Origin: Aequitasia blattaphilus
Lineage (GTDB): Bacteria; Bacillota; Clostridia; Lachnospirales; Lachnospiraceae
Direction: 5' to 3'
DNA length: 64,000 nucleotides
Assembly: GCF_024721305.1 (NCBI RefSeq)
Contig: NZ_JAMXOD010000006.1
Span: 62,001 to 126,000 of the forward strand
The notes under the pieces were generated by a model. That model saw nothing but the letters and a program-made list of their open reading frames with translations. It was not told the origin of the DNA and did not search any database. Shown here in pieces: positions 18,506 to 26,471 of this stretch (within the stretch, counting starts at the first letter, position 1; the number at the start of each line of letters is the position of its first letter). Position numbers and translations under genes: made by a program.

Positions 18506-18556
18506 AAGGACCAGGGTTAAGATGTATAAAATTACATTTTCCCTGGTCTTCTTATT
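18506..18556 (+). terminator. Terminator at the end of the nucleoside operon
   Basis: GACCAGGG (18509-18516) pairs with CCCTGGTC (18541-18548), with a 24-base A/T-rich loop, and is followed by TTCTTATTCTT. It overlaps the 3' edge of the convergent small gene. Confidence 0.65.
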
Positions 18557-18815
18557 CTTCAATGACATGTATTTCCAAAAAATCAAAATCAATAGAATCA
18601 ATAAAGCTATCTTGATAAAATCTTGCCTTATCATGTCTTTTAAACTCTTCAATGGTGGAATCCAGCCATATGGGTTTGCTGAGGTCGAAGTCGTAGGCTA
18701 TTTTTTCAATAGCATTAAAGACTTTATGAGTCCTTGTGTCCTTGCTGTCATCTTCGATTACCATATCTTTTACCATGCGATTGTCCTTGAATTCCTTAGC
18801 CCATAAACGAAACAT
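18552..18815 (-). CDS. Conserved small protein of unknown function (87 aa)
   Basis: On the minus strand, a start codon at 18815 with GGGAGG upstream opens a protein beginning MFRLWAKEFKDNRMVKDM and ending FDFLEIHVIEE. I recognise this as a widespread small Lachnospiraceae hypothetical, with a conserved middle WLDSTIEEFKRHDKARF. It is soluble, acidic and without cysteine. No function is known to me. A longer frame extends upstream, but the added residues are not family-like and cross a strong hairpin, so I prefer the shorter start. The gene stands alone between convergent and divergent neighbours. Confidence 0.75.
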   Translation of the reverse strand: MFRLWAKEFKDNRMVKDMVIEDDSKDTRTHKVFNAIEKIAYDFDLSKPIWLDSTIEEFKRHDKARFYQDSFIDSIDFDFLEIHVIEE

Positions 18816-18881
18816 ATATATCCTCCCAATATCAAATAGTGAATCTATCATACCACAGAAAAAAGAAGTATGCATCCAAAA

Positions 18882-18910
18882 AAAAGATGCGGCTCGGCGC
18901 CGCATCTTTT
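18882..18910 (-). terminator. Perfect 12-bp hairpin with long T run on the minus strand
   Basis: AAAAGATGCGGC and GCCGCATCTTTT flank the loop TCGGC. On the minus strand it is followed by eight T residues, so it reads as a strong terminator about 67 bases upstream of the small minus-strand gene. No minus-strand gene precedes it, so it may be a leader attenuator or end a small RNA. Confidence 0.6.
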
Positions 18911-19170
18911 AGGAAAGGAAATGAAAAAAATATAAATATTTAAAGGATAAAAAGGAATTCGTAAATAAATGTTTTATTTATTTACTTGAGTTCATTATAG
19001 AAAGGAAATATGTCCAACTTATGACGAATTAGTTAAAATAATATAAAAGAATATAAAATGGACTTTATTCTTTTAAACAGGGGCTTTATAATTAAATAGT
19101 CTTGTATTCAATACATCCATGTGATAATATGCAGAGGACGTAGAAATAGAGAGAAGGAACGGAGAAAATC
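18911..19170 (+). promoter_or_regulatory. AT-rich intergenic region with inverted repeat and promoter
   Basis: No gene is visible. GTAAATAAAT and ATTTATTTAC (18961-18985) form a perfect 10-bp inverted repeat with a 5-base spacer and could be an operator. A promoter-like pair, TTGTAT (19102-19107) and TAATAT (19125-19130) with 17-bp spacing, points at the PTS-like gene. The ribosome site there is AGAAGGAACGGAG. Confidence 0.45.
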
Positions 19171-20253
19171 ATGAGTCAAGGGAAAGGTCAAACGAATACG
19201 AAAAACATTTTTACAAGGATATTTATAGATGGATTAAGTGCCATGGCACTGGGGTTATTTGCAACCCTTATTATTGGTACCATTATTCAGCAAATCGGGC
19301 TGTTTATTGGAGGGAGATGGGGCGATTTAATCTTTCTTTTAGGAAAGGTAGCGGCTTCTTTAACAGGAGCGGGAATTGGTGTGGCTGTAGCATCAAGATT
19401 TGAGAAGTCTCCTTTGGTAGTGGTATCAGCTGGAGCCTGTGGTATGATAGGAGCCTTTGCTTCTGGAATATTAAGTGGAAGTCTGTTAGTGGAAGGAGCA
19501 ATTGTATATTCTGGCCCAGGAGAACCACTGGGAGCCTTTCTTGCAGCATATATTGGCATTGTTATAGGTGGATTTGTGTCAGGGAAGACAAAGGTTGATA
19601 TCATTGTGACTCCCCTTGTAACCATTGGTTCAGGTGGAGCTGTTGGACTACTTCTAGGACCAAGCATATCCTCCTTTATGATATGGTTAGGTTCCTTGAT
19701 TAACTGGGGAACGGAGCAGCAGCCATTTTTAATGGGTGTTATTGTATCCGTATTGATGGGAATGGTTTTAACACTTCCAATCAGTTCGGCAGCAATTGGA
19801 ATTATATTGAATTTGTCCGGACTTGCAGCAGGAGCAGCAACAGTAGGATGCTGCTGTAATATGATTGGTTTTGCTGTTGCAAGTTATAGAGAGAATAAGG
19901 TGGGAGGTCTTCTTGCCCAAGGAATCGGGACATCTATGCTACAGGTTCCAAACATTGTCCGCAAGCCTACAATTTGGCTTCCGGCTATTTTATCCAGTGC
20001 AATTTTAGGTCCTGTGGGAACCATGCTTTTTCAAATGACGAGTAATGCAACAGGTTCTGGTATGGGAACAGCAGGATTAGTAGGTCCGATTATGGTATAT
20101 CAGACCATGATAACAAGTGAAGACCCAATTGTAGTTTTAATTAAAATAGTTGTACTTTTATTTGTACTTCCTGCAATTGTTACTTTATTTTTCTCTGAAT
20201 GTATGAGAAAATTAGGTTGGATCAAAGATGGAGACATGAAGCTAGATCTGTAG
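19171..20253 (+). CDS. PTS EIIC-like membrane protein (PTS_EIIC_2 family)
   Basis: A very hydrophobic 360-residue protein with about nine or ten membrane spans rich in Gly and Ala. Segments such as LTGAGIGVAVASRFEKSPLV and PISSAAIGIILNLSGLAAG match the PTS_EIIC_2 family of stand-alone sugar-PTS IIC-like proteins found in Firmicutes. No IIA or IIB domain is fused or encoded nearby, so transport by the PTS is not shown and the substrate is unknown. The C-terminus ends in a short charged tail. A corrinoid adenosyltransferase gene starts 12 bases later. Confidence 0.8.
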   Translation: MSQGKGQTNTKNIFTRIFIDGLSAMALGLFATLIIGTIIQQIGLFIGGRWGDLIFLLGKVAASLTGAGIGVAVASRFEKSPLVVVSAGACGMIGAFASGILSGSLLVEGAIVYSGPGEPLGAFLAAYIGIVIGGFVSGKTKVDIIVTPLVTIGSGGAVGLLLGPSISSFMIWLGSLINWGTEQQPFLMGVIVSVLMGMVLTLPISSAAIGIILNLSGLAAGAATVGCCCNMIGFAVASYRENKVGGLLAQGIGTSMLQVPNIVRKPTIWLPAILSSAILGPVGTMLFQMTSNATGSGMGTAGLVGPIMVYQTMITSEDPIVVLIKIVVLLFVLPAIVTLFFSECMRKLGWIKDGDMKLDL

Positions 20254-20265
20254 GGGGAATAGTCG

Positions 20266-20790
20266 ATGGCAGGAACAGGGAGAATACACGTTTACTATGG
20301 GGATGGAAAAGGAAAGACGACAGCAGCAGTAGGTGCAGCAATTCGTGGGGCAGGAAGTGGAATGAAGGTGCTGTTTTATCAATTTCTAAAGGATAATTCT
20401 TCCAGTGAGAGAAGGGTATTAGAGATGATACCTTTGATTACGTGTCTGCCAGGAAAGGATCGAGTGAAATTCTTTAAGCAGTTAAGTCAGGAAGAGAAAA
20501 AAGAGCTTCGTCGTTATTATACGAAGGCCTTGGATGAAATTGTTAAATTTTGTTCTTCATTTGACTTGCTTATTTTGGATGAGATTTTGGACGCAGTTTC
20601 TTTAAATCTTCTAAGTGAGGAAAAAGTCTTTCGGTTTTTGGAGCATAAGCCGCAAGGTCTGGAAATCATTTTGACGGGGCATGTGATAACGGAAGAGATG
20701 AAGGCAAGAGGCCAATACGTTACGCAAATGAAAAAAATAAAGCATCCCTATGATGAGGGAACTACAGCGAGAGAGGGTATTGAATATTAG
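20266..20790 (+). CDS. Corrinoid adenosyltransferase, CobO/BtuR type
   Basis: A 174-residue P-loop enzyme that transfers adenosyl from ATP to the cobalt of a corrinoid. The motif VYYGDGKGKTTAAVGAAIRG at residues 9-28 is the family's nucleotide-binding loop. LLILDEILDAV (about residue 103) is the Walker-B-like acidic segment, and ILTGHVITEEM near residue 143 fits the family. The C-terminal KKIKHPYDEGTTAREGIEY matches the usual ending. No other cobalamin gene or B12 riboswitch is visible in the window, so it may simply recharge salvaged corrinoid. Confidence 0.9.
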   Translation: MAGTGRIHVYYGDGKGKTTAAVGAAIRGAGSGMKVLFYQFLKDNSSSERRVLEMIPLITCLPGKDRVKFFKQLSQEEKKELRRYYTKALDEIVKFCSSFDLLILDEILDAVSLNLLSEEKVFRFLEHKPQGLEIILTGHVITEEMKARGQYVTQMKKIKHPYDEGTTAREGIEY

Positions 20791-20801
20791 GAGGTGACAA
20801 A

Positions 20802-21443
20802 ATGGAGGAACTAAATGGAGGATATGAAACAGTAGATAGTTGGAAAACAATTATGTTTTTATATAATGCAGCGTTGAAAGAAGTGGGAACAAAGCTTGAG
20901 ATTTTAAATGATGAGTTTCAATACGTGCATCAATATAATCCAATTGAACATATTAAAACCAGAATAAAGACAGCAGAAAGCATTGTTCATAAACTAAGAA
21001 GATATGGGCATGAATCCAGTATCGAAAACATGGTAAAATATGTAAATGATATCGCGGGAGTTCGTTTGATTTGTTCTTTTACATCGGATATTTACCGGTT
21101 GGCCGAAATGATTGGAAAACAGAGCGATTTGAAAGTAATCTCGATTAAGGATTATATTAAGAGCCCTAAGGAAAGCGGATACAAAAGCTATCATATGCTG
21201 GTGGCAGTGCCGATTTTTTTGTCGGACAGTGTGGTAGATACAAAGGTGGAAATACAGATTCGTACGATTGCAATGGACTTTTGGGCAAGTCTGGAGCATA
21301 AGATTTACTATAAGTTTGAAGGACACGCTCCGACACATATTAGCAAAGAACTCAAAGAGTGTGCAGAGATGATATCGGCTTTGGATGAGAAGATGTTATC
21401 ATTAAATAATGAAATACTGGGATTTACACAGGATGTGCAATAG
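20802..21443 (+). CDS. Small alarmone synthetase, RelQ-like (p)ppGpp synthetase
   Basis: A 213-residue protein with only the RelA/SpoT synthetase domain. IEHIKTRIKTAESIVHKLRR, VNDIAGVRLICSF, KESGYKSYHMLVAVPI and VEIQIRTIAMDFWASLEHKIYY are the family motifs in the correct order. There is no HD hydrolase, TGS or ACT domain, so it is a synthetase only. Such enzymes make (p)ppGpp under envelope or nutrient stress. The stop codon lies within a terminator loop. The next operon is the phosphate regulon. Confidence 0.92.
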   Translation: MEELNGGYETVDSWKTIMFLYNAALKEVGTKLEILNDEFQYVHQYNPIEHIKTRIKTAESIVHKLRRYGHESSIENMVKYVNDIAGVRLICSFTSDIYRLAEMIGKQSDLKVISIKDYIKSPKESGYKSYHMLVAVPIFLSDSVVDTKVEIQIRTIAMDFWASLEHKIYYKFEGHAPTHISKELKECAEMISALDEKMLSLNNEILGFTQDVQ

Positions 21444-21459
21444 CTGCACATCCTTTTTT
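21431..21459 (+). terminator. Intrinsic terminator overlapping the RelQ-like stop codon
   Basis: GGATGTGCA pairs with TGCACATCC around a 5-base loop that contains the stop codon, followed by six T residues. Confidence 0.85.
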
Positions 21460-21468
21460 GACCTAAAT

Positions 21469-21498
21469 TTTACATTCTCCTCATGAAAACTTAATACA
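21469..21498 (+). promoter_or_regulatory. Candidate Pho box upstream of the first pstS
   Basis: TTTACA (21469) and TTAATACA (21491) are spaced 22 bases apart, two helical turns, which resembles the TTAACA-like direct repeats bound by PhoP in Firmicutes. It lies between the RelQ terminator and the pst operon, whose own PhoP/PhoR pair is encoded downstream. Confidence 0.4.
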
Positions 21499-21548
21499 AC
21501 CAGCTTATGATACACCATGTAAAGAAAAGTAAAAGGAGAATGAAAAAG

Positions 21549-22397
21549 ATGAAAAAAAGAATAGTAACGATATGTCTAATGTTATCAATGTTGGTAGTTG
21601 GAGCAACAGGATGTGGCAAGCAAGCAAAAGCTTCAGAAGGAATTACGATTATTTCAAGAGAAGATGGATCGGGAACGAGAGGAGCTTTTGTAGAATTAAT
21701 TGGAATAGAAGAAGAGGAAATGACGACAGAGGCACAAATCACAAACTCTACATCTGTAATGATGACAACTGTTGCAGAAGATGAAAGTGCAATTGGATAC
21801 ATATCACTAGGCTCTTTAAACGATACTGTAAAAGCAATTGATGTGGATGGGGTGACAGCCAACGAAGAGAATATCAAAAATGGAAGCTATGGAGTAAAGA
21901 GACCGTTTAACGTTGTTCGAAAAGAAGGGGAAGAAAATGAGATTATTGATGATTTTGTGGGATTCATTTTAAGCGAAGAAGGACAGAAAGTCGTTCAGGA
22001 AAATGGATATATTTCAATTGATGATGTTCAGGAATTTACAACAGCAGCACCAAAAGGAAAAGCTATTGTAGGAGGATCTTCTTCTGTATCTCCTTTAATG
22101 GAAAAATTGGTAGAAGCATATAGTAAGGTAAACCCAGAAGCAACACTTGAGCTTCAGACCTCAGATTCTACAACTGGTGTTACCAATGTAATAGAAGGAA
22201 CTTATGATTTGGGAATGGCTTCAAGAGAAGTGAAAGAAGAGGAAGCATTAGAAGGAGCTGATCCAATCGTAATTGCCACAGATGGAATCGCAGTAATTGT
22301 GAATCAAGCCAGTCAGATAGACGGATTGACAAAGGATGAAATCAAAGGAATCTATACCGGGGAAATTACATCCTGGGATTCGGTAGGACAAGAATAA
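21549..22397 (+). CDS. pstS: Phosphate-binding lipoprotein with permuted domain order, copy 1
   Basis: The 282-residue lipoprotein has its lipidated Cys at residue 22 (VVGATGC). In ordinary PstS, a GSSS segment and the DGIAVIVN and TGxxxxW segments come first, and the REDGSGTRGAF and AIGYISLGS segments follow. Here REDGSGTRGAF (37-47) and AIGYISLGS (81-89) come first, and VGGSSSVSPLMEKL (174-187), DGIAVIVN (245-252) and IYTGEITSWDSVG (268-280) come last. The protein ends exactly where the canonical first half would join the second. All phosphate-contact segments are present, so it should still bind phosphate. I chose the start at 21549 because AGGAG lies at a suitable distance. It heads the pst operon. 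Confidence 0.88.
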   Translation: MKKRIVTICLMLSMLVVGATGCGKQAKASEGITIISREDGSGTRGAFVELIGIEEEEMTTEAQITNSTSVMMTTVAEDESAIGYISLGSLNDTVKAIDVDGVTANEENIKNGSYGVKRPFNVVRKEGEENEIIDDFVGFILSEEGQKVVQENGYISIDDVQEFTTAAPKGKAIVGGSSSVSPLMEKLVEAYSKVNPEATLELQTSDSTTGVTNVIEGTYDLGMASREVKEEEALEGADPIVIATDGIAVIVNQASQIDGLTKDEIKGIYTGEITSWDSVGQE

Positions 22398-22398
22398 T

Positions 22399-22450
22399 TT
22401 TACATAGATTTAACATAATAAAGACAAGAGCTTTACACGGATTTAATATA
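22399..22450 (+). promoter_or_regulatory. Candidate double Pho box between the two pstS genes
   Basis: TTTACATAGATTTAACATA (22399-22417) and TTTACACGGATTTAATATA (22432-22450) are near-copies whose starts are 33 bases apart, three helical turns, and each carries two TTTA-type half-sites. This fits binding by PhoP. It suggests that the second pstS has its own phosphate-controlled start. Confidence 0.5.
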
Positions 22451-22488
22451 CTGAACCTAATCAAGGAAGCTTAGATTAGGAGAATGTA

Positions 22489-23358
22489 ATGAAGAGAAAG
22501 ACGTATTTGATTATATCCCTGTTGATTGCTCTTGTTTTTTTGAGCGGTTGTGGACAAAGTGAAAAATTTGATTCCTCCAACGATATTACAATTGTTTCAA
22601 GAGAGGAAGGATCTGGTACAAGAGGGGCTTTTGTAGAGCTCCTTAATGTAGTGCAGAAAAAGAAGAATAAGGATATTGATATGATTACTTTAGAAGCACA
22701 GATTACGAATAGCACGGCGGTTACGATGACGACGGTTGCTGAGGATGAATATGCAATCGGATATATTTCCCTGGGTTCAATGAATAGTCAGGTAAAAGCT
22801 TTGGAAGTAGATGGGGTTCCTATAAGTGAAGCAAATATAGTAAGTGGAGATTATAAAATCTCGAGACCCTTTAATATTGTTACGAAAGAGGGAACAGAGA
22901 ATCCGGCAAGAGAGGATTTTATCCGCTTTGTTTTAAGTGAGCAAGGTCAGAAGGTAGTAGGGGAAGCAGGATATATCCCATTAAAAGATACCGTGCCCTA
23001 CAAGCCACAAACTGTAAAAGGGAAAGTCGTGGTAGGAGGATCTTCTTCCGTAGCACCTGTTATGGAAAAAATGATAGAAGCATACCAAAGGGTTAACAAG
23101 GGAGCACAAGTCGAGCTGCAGGCAACCGACTCCACCACAGGAGCCACAGCGGTAACAGAAGGTGGCTATGATATAGGGATGCTTTCCAGAGAAGTAAAAG
23201 ACAGCGAAAAAAAGCAGGGATTGGTGCCACAAGTAATGGCAATCGATGGAATTGCAATTATCGTAAACCAGCTCAATGATATTGACGGGTTAAGCAGTGA
23301 TGCGATAAGAGAAGTCTATTTAGGAAATGATTTAACCTGGGATGAGGTGATGAAGTAA
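22489..23358 (+). CDS. pstS: Phosphate-binding lipoprotein with permuted domain order, copy 2
   Basis: A second 289-residue PstS-like lipoprotein (FLSGCGQS, Cys 21) with the same swapped order as its neighbour: REEGSGTRGAF (39-48) and AIGYISLGS first, then VGGSSSVAPVMEK (from 182), DGIAIIVN and VYLGNDLTWDEVMK last. It differs from copy 1 throughout, including an insert of basic residues after the first motif (VVQKKKNKDID). The pair is therefore an old duplication rather than an assembly artefact. It has its own AGGAGAATGTA ribosome site, and its stop overlaps the start of pstC by one base. The two copies may differ in affinity or in the phosphate levels at which they are made. Confidence 0.88.
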   Translation: MKRKTYLIISLLIALVFLSGCGQSEKFDSSNDITIVSREEGSGTRGAFVELLNVVQKKKNKDIDMITLEAQITNSTAVTMTTVAEDEYAIGYISLGSMNSQVKALEVDGVPISEANIVSGDYKISRPFNIVTKEGTENPAREDFIRFVLSEQGQKVVGEAGYIPLKDTVPYKPQTVKGKVVVGGSSSVAPVMEKMIEAYQRVNKGAQVELQATDSTTGATAVTEGGYDIGMLSREVKDSEKKQGLVPQVMAIDGIAIIVNQLNDIDGLSSDAIREVYLGNDLTWDEVMK

Positions 23359-24218
23359 TGAAAGAAAAAATAATGAAGGGTGTATTCCTCTTTGCTGCTT
23401 GTGCATCTATTTTAGCAGTTGGGCTGATTTGCTATTTTCTATTGGTAAATGGAATACCTGGGATGGCAAAGATAGGGGTAGGTAAATTTCTCGGCGGTAA
23501 AATCTGGCGGCCGAACAATGACGAATTTGGAATTCTTCCTATGATTGTAGGAAGCTTATACGTAACGGCGGGTGCAATTATTTTTGGAGTCCCTATTGGA
23601 ATCTTAACATCTGTTTTTATGGCAAAGTACTGTCCAAAGACGATTTACAGACCATTAAAGACAGCAATTGAATTACTGTCTGGAATTCCTTCCGTAGTTT
23701 ATGGTTTCTTTGGGTTGGTTGTATTAGTTCCATTTGTGAGAAATGTGGGAAGAAGCTTAGGGCTTGGCGGAAATGGGAGCAGTATTTTTACTGCCTCGCT
23801 ACTTTTGGGAATGATGATACTGCCCACAATTATCGGCGTAACCGAGTCCGCCATAAGAGCAGTTCCAGCTGCGTATTATGAAGGTGCACTGGCACTAGGA
23901 GCTACCCATGAGGGAGCTGTGTTTAAGGTGGTGCTTCCAGCGGCAAAATCAGGGGTTGTAGCAGGAGTAGTTCTTGGAATCGGGCGAGCCATAGGAGAAA
24001 CCATGGCAGTTATCATGGTGGCAGGAAACCAGGCCAGACTGCCCAATGGAATCTTTAGAGGAATTCGAACTTTGACGGCGAATATCGTATTAGAAATGGG
24101 ATATGCAACAGATTTACACCGGGAAGCTTTAATTGCAACAGGGGTGGTACTCTTCGTATTTATTCTGGCAATTAATGTAAGTGTTTCTTTATTAAACAGG
24201 AGGGGACAGAATGGATAA
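23358..24218 (+). CDS. pstC: Phosphate ABC importer permease PstC
   Basis: A 286-residue inner-membrane permease. It has a first helix at residues about 7-30, IELLSGIPSVVYGFFGLVVLV near residue 107, and the coupling-helix EAA-type motif EGALALGATHEGAVFKVVLP near residue 175 with GIGRAIGETMAVIMVAGN after it. This order and length are those of PstC. It forms the membrane channel with PstA. Its start overlaps the second pstS stop and its end overlaps pstA by eight bases. Confidence 0.93.
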   Translation: MKEKIMKGVFLFAACASILAVGLICYFLLVNGIPGMAKIGVGKFLGGKIWRPNNDEFGILPMIVGSLYVTAGAIIFGVPIGILTSVFMAKYCPKTIYRPLKTAIELLSGIPSVVYGFFGLVVLVPFVRNVGRSLGLGGNGSSIFTASLLLGMMILPTIIGVTESAIRAVPAAYYEGALALGATHEGAVFKVVLPAAKSGVVAGVVLGIGRAIGETMAVIMVAGNQARLPNGIFRGIRTLTANIVLEMGYATDLHREALIATGVVLFVFILAINVSVSLLNRRGQNG

Positions 24219-25068
24219 TTTAAAACAAAAACTCTCAGCCTATAAAAAGCATCCTGGATCACTGGTTGTAATGCTTTTGGTCATGTTTGCATCTTTAATT
24301 ACCTTTTTGGTACTGTTTTTTCTGGTGATTTATATTCTTGCGAAGGGAATTCCCCATTTAAAGCCTTCCTTGTTTTCTTTTACTTACACATCAGAAAACG
24401 TATCTCTTATGCCGGCACTGATTAATACCATTATTATGACACTTCTTTCCTTACTGATTGCCGTTCCCTTTGGTATTTTTTCGGCAATTTACTTGATAGA
24501 ATATGCCAGCAAGAAAAACAAGTTTGTGAGTATTATAAGAATTACAACGGAAACTCTGACAGGAATTCCTTCCATTATCTATGGTCTTTTTGGAATGCTT
24601 TTCTTCGTCACAAAACTGCAGTGGGGATTTTCTATTCTTGCAGGAGCATTTACACTTGCTATCATGATCCTTCCTCTGATTATGAAAACGACAGAAGAAG
24701 CATTGAAATCAGTGCCGGATTCCTTTCGGGAAGGAAGCTTTGGATTGGGAGCAGGAAAGCTTCGTACCGTATTCCGCATTGTACTTCCCTCGGCAATTCC
24801 CGGTATTTTGGCCGGAATTATATTGGCTGTAGGAAGAATTGTAGGAGAGACAGCGGCACTAATATATACTGCAGGAACGGTAACGAAAATTCCGAAGGGA
24901 GTAATGGAGTCCGGAAGAACCTTGGCGGTACATATGTATAACTTATCCAGTGAAGGACTGTACATGGATCAGGCTTATGCAACGGCTGTAGTATTACTTG
25001 TCTTGGTACTGGGAATTAATACCCTATCGGGATTTATTGCAAAGAAATTGACAAAGGAGAGAAGCTAG
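24211..25068 (+). CDS. pstA: Phosphate ABC importer permease PstA
   Basis: A 285-residue permease with the PstA layout: a basic N-terminus, a first helix from about residue 17, [20 protein letters not shown] near residue 112, and the coupling motif [21 protein letters not shown] near residue 173 followed by [15 protein letters not shown]. It overlaps pstC by eight bases, and pstB starts one base after its stop. Confidence 0.93.
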   Translation: MDNLKQKLSAYKKHPGSLVVMLLVMFASLITFLVLFFLVIYILAKGIPHLKPSLFSFTYTSENVSLMPALINTIIMTLLSLLIAVPFGIFSAIYLIEYASKKNKFVSIIRITTETLTGIPSIIYGLFGMLFFVTKLQWGFSILAGAFTLAIMILPLIMKTTEEALKSVPDSFREGSFGLGAGKLRTVFRIVLPSAIPGILAGIILAVGRIVGETAALIYTAGTVTKIPKGVMESGRTLAVHMYNLSSEGLYMDQAYATAVVLLVLVLGINTLSGFIAKKLTKERS

Positions 25069-25069
25069 G

Positions 25070-25816
25070 ATGAAGATAGAAGTAAAAGATATGAATCTTT
25101 ATTATGGAGATTTCCATGCGCTGAAAGATATTAATATCGGAATCGAGGAAAAGAAAATAACAGCATTTATCGGTCCCTCGGGATGTGGAAAATCAACCCT
25201 TCTCAAATCCATAAACAGGATGAATGATTTAGTGGAAAATTGCCGCATTAAAGGAGATATCTTTCTGGACGGAGAAAATATTTATAAGGATCTGGATGTA
25301 AACTTGTTACGAAAAAGGGTAGGTATGGTATTTCAGAAGCCGAATCCCTTTCCAATGAGCATTTATGATAATGTGGCATACGGTCCAAGAACCCATGGGA
25401 TTAAATCCAAGGCCATGCTGGATGATATTGTGGAAAAATCTCTCCGGGATGCAGCGATTTGGGAAGATACAAAGGATCGGTTAAAGAAAAGTGCACTGGG
25501 GATGTCAGGCGGGCAGCAGCAAAGACTTTGCATTGCAAGAGCCTTGGCTGTTCAGCCGGAGGTTCTGTTAATGGATGAGCCGACTTCTGCACTAGATCCC
25601 ATTTCTACCACGAAGATTGAAGACCTTGCGATGGAACTTAAAAAAGACTATACTATTGTCATGGTAACCCACAATATGCAGCAGGCACTTCGAATCTCTG
25701 ATAATACAGCATTTTTCTTGTTGGGAGAAATAGTAGAATACAATGATACTGAGAAGTTATTCTCGATTCCTTCGGATCAAAGAACGGAGGATTACATCAC
25801 AGGGAGGTTTGGATAA
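25070..25816 (+). CDS. pstB: Phosphate ABC importer ATPase PstB
   Basis: A 248-residue ATPase with Walker [14 protein letters not shown] (residue 34 on), the PstB-typical [20 protein letters not shown]-loop [13 protein letters not shown], signature [15 protein letters not shown], Walker [13 protein letters not shown] and H-loop MVTHNM. It powers phosphate uptake through PstC/PstA. Its stop overlaps the phoU start by a base. Confidence 0.96.
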   Translation: MKIEVKDMNLYYGDFHALKDINIGIEEKKITAFIGPSGCGKSTLLKSINRMNDLVENCRIKGDIFLDGENIYKDLDVNLLRKRVGMVFQKPNPFPMSIYDNVAYGPRTHGIKSKAMLDDIVEKSLRDAAIWEDTKDRLKKSALGMSGGQQQRLCIARALAVQPEVLLMDEPTSALDPISTTKIEDLAMELKKDYTIVMVTHNMQQALRISDNTAFFLLGEIVEYNDTEKLFSIPSDQRTEDYITGRFG

Positions 25817-26466
25817 TGAGAAGAAGATTAGACATGCAGCTTGATGAATTGAATGAGCTTCTTACCCACATGGGAGAGCTTTGTCAAGTGGCGATTAATA
25901 AGGCTACAAAGGCATTGAAAAATGGTGACGTATCTCAGGCAAAGAAGGTGCAAAAGGCAGATATGAAAATCGATCAGATTGAAAAAGATATTGAAAGTCT
26001 TTGTATGAAGATGCTTTTGGAGCAACAGCCTGTGGCAAGAGATTTACGTCAGGTATCGGCAGCTTTAAAGATGATTACAGATATGGAGCGAATCGGAGAT
26101 CAAACCTCGGATATAGCAGAAATTGTTATTTCAGAGAACATAACGGAATCCATGGAATTGGTGGAATTGACTCAGATGGCAGAAGCAGCAGGAAAAATGG
26201 TAAAGGATAGTGTCAGGGCATATGTAAACCAAGATTTATCTTTAACTCGTAAGGTCATTGAGGCAGATGATGAGGTGGACCGTATGTTTGTGGAAAATAA
26301 AAAAGAACTAGTAGAGTATATTGCAAAAGATAAAGGGAAGCATGGAGAGCGAGCCATGGATTTAATCATGGTGGCGAAGTATTTAGAACGAATCGGGGAT
26401 CATGCAACAAACATTGCGGAGTGGGTGGAATATTCCATTACAGGAATTCGAATCGAAGGGAATTAG
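25816..26466 (+). CDS. phoU: Phosphate-uptake regulator PhoU
   Basis: A 216-residue helical protein with two PhoU repeats. Each carries the acidic metal-binding signature: KMITDMERIGDQTSDIAEI near residue 90 and KYLERIGDHATNIAEWV near residue 190. PhoU links Pst transport to PhoR and keeps the regulon off when phosphate is plentiful. It is placed between pstB and the regulator pair, as in many Firmicutes. Confidence 0.95.
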   Translation: MRRRLDMQLDELNELLTHMGELCQVAINKATKALKNGDVSQAKKVQKADMKIDQIEKDIESLCMKMLLEQQPVARDLRQVSAALKMITDMERIGDQTSDIAEIVISENITESMELVELTQMAEAAGKMVKDSVRAYVNQDLSLTRKVIEADDEVDRMFVENKKELVEYIAKDKGKHGERAMDLIMVAKYLERIGDHATNIAEWVEYSITGIRIEGN

Positions 26467-26471
26467 TTTAT

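Noticed and set aside
18815-18905. Longer N-terminus for the small minus-strand gene
   Set aside because: The added 30 residues run into a strong hairpin, lack a ribosome site and are unlike the family start MFRLW.
19171-20253. A full sugar PTS operon
   Set aside because: No EIIA, EIIB, HPr or regulator is beside the EIIC-like gene; the next genes are unrelated.
21549-23358. The pstS pair as broken or frameshifted fragments of one gene
   Set aside because: Each has its own signal peptide, ribosome site and a full set of the PstS segments, only in changed order; no internal stops or frame changes are seen.
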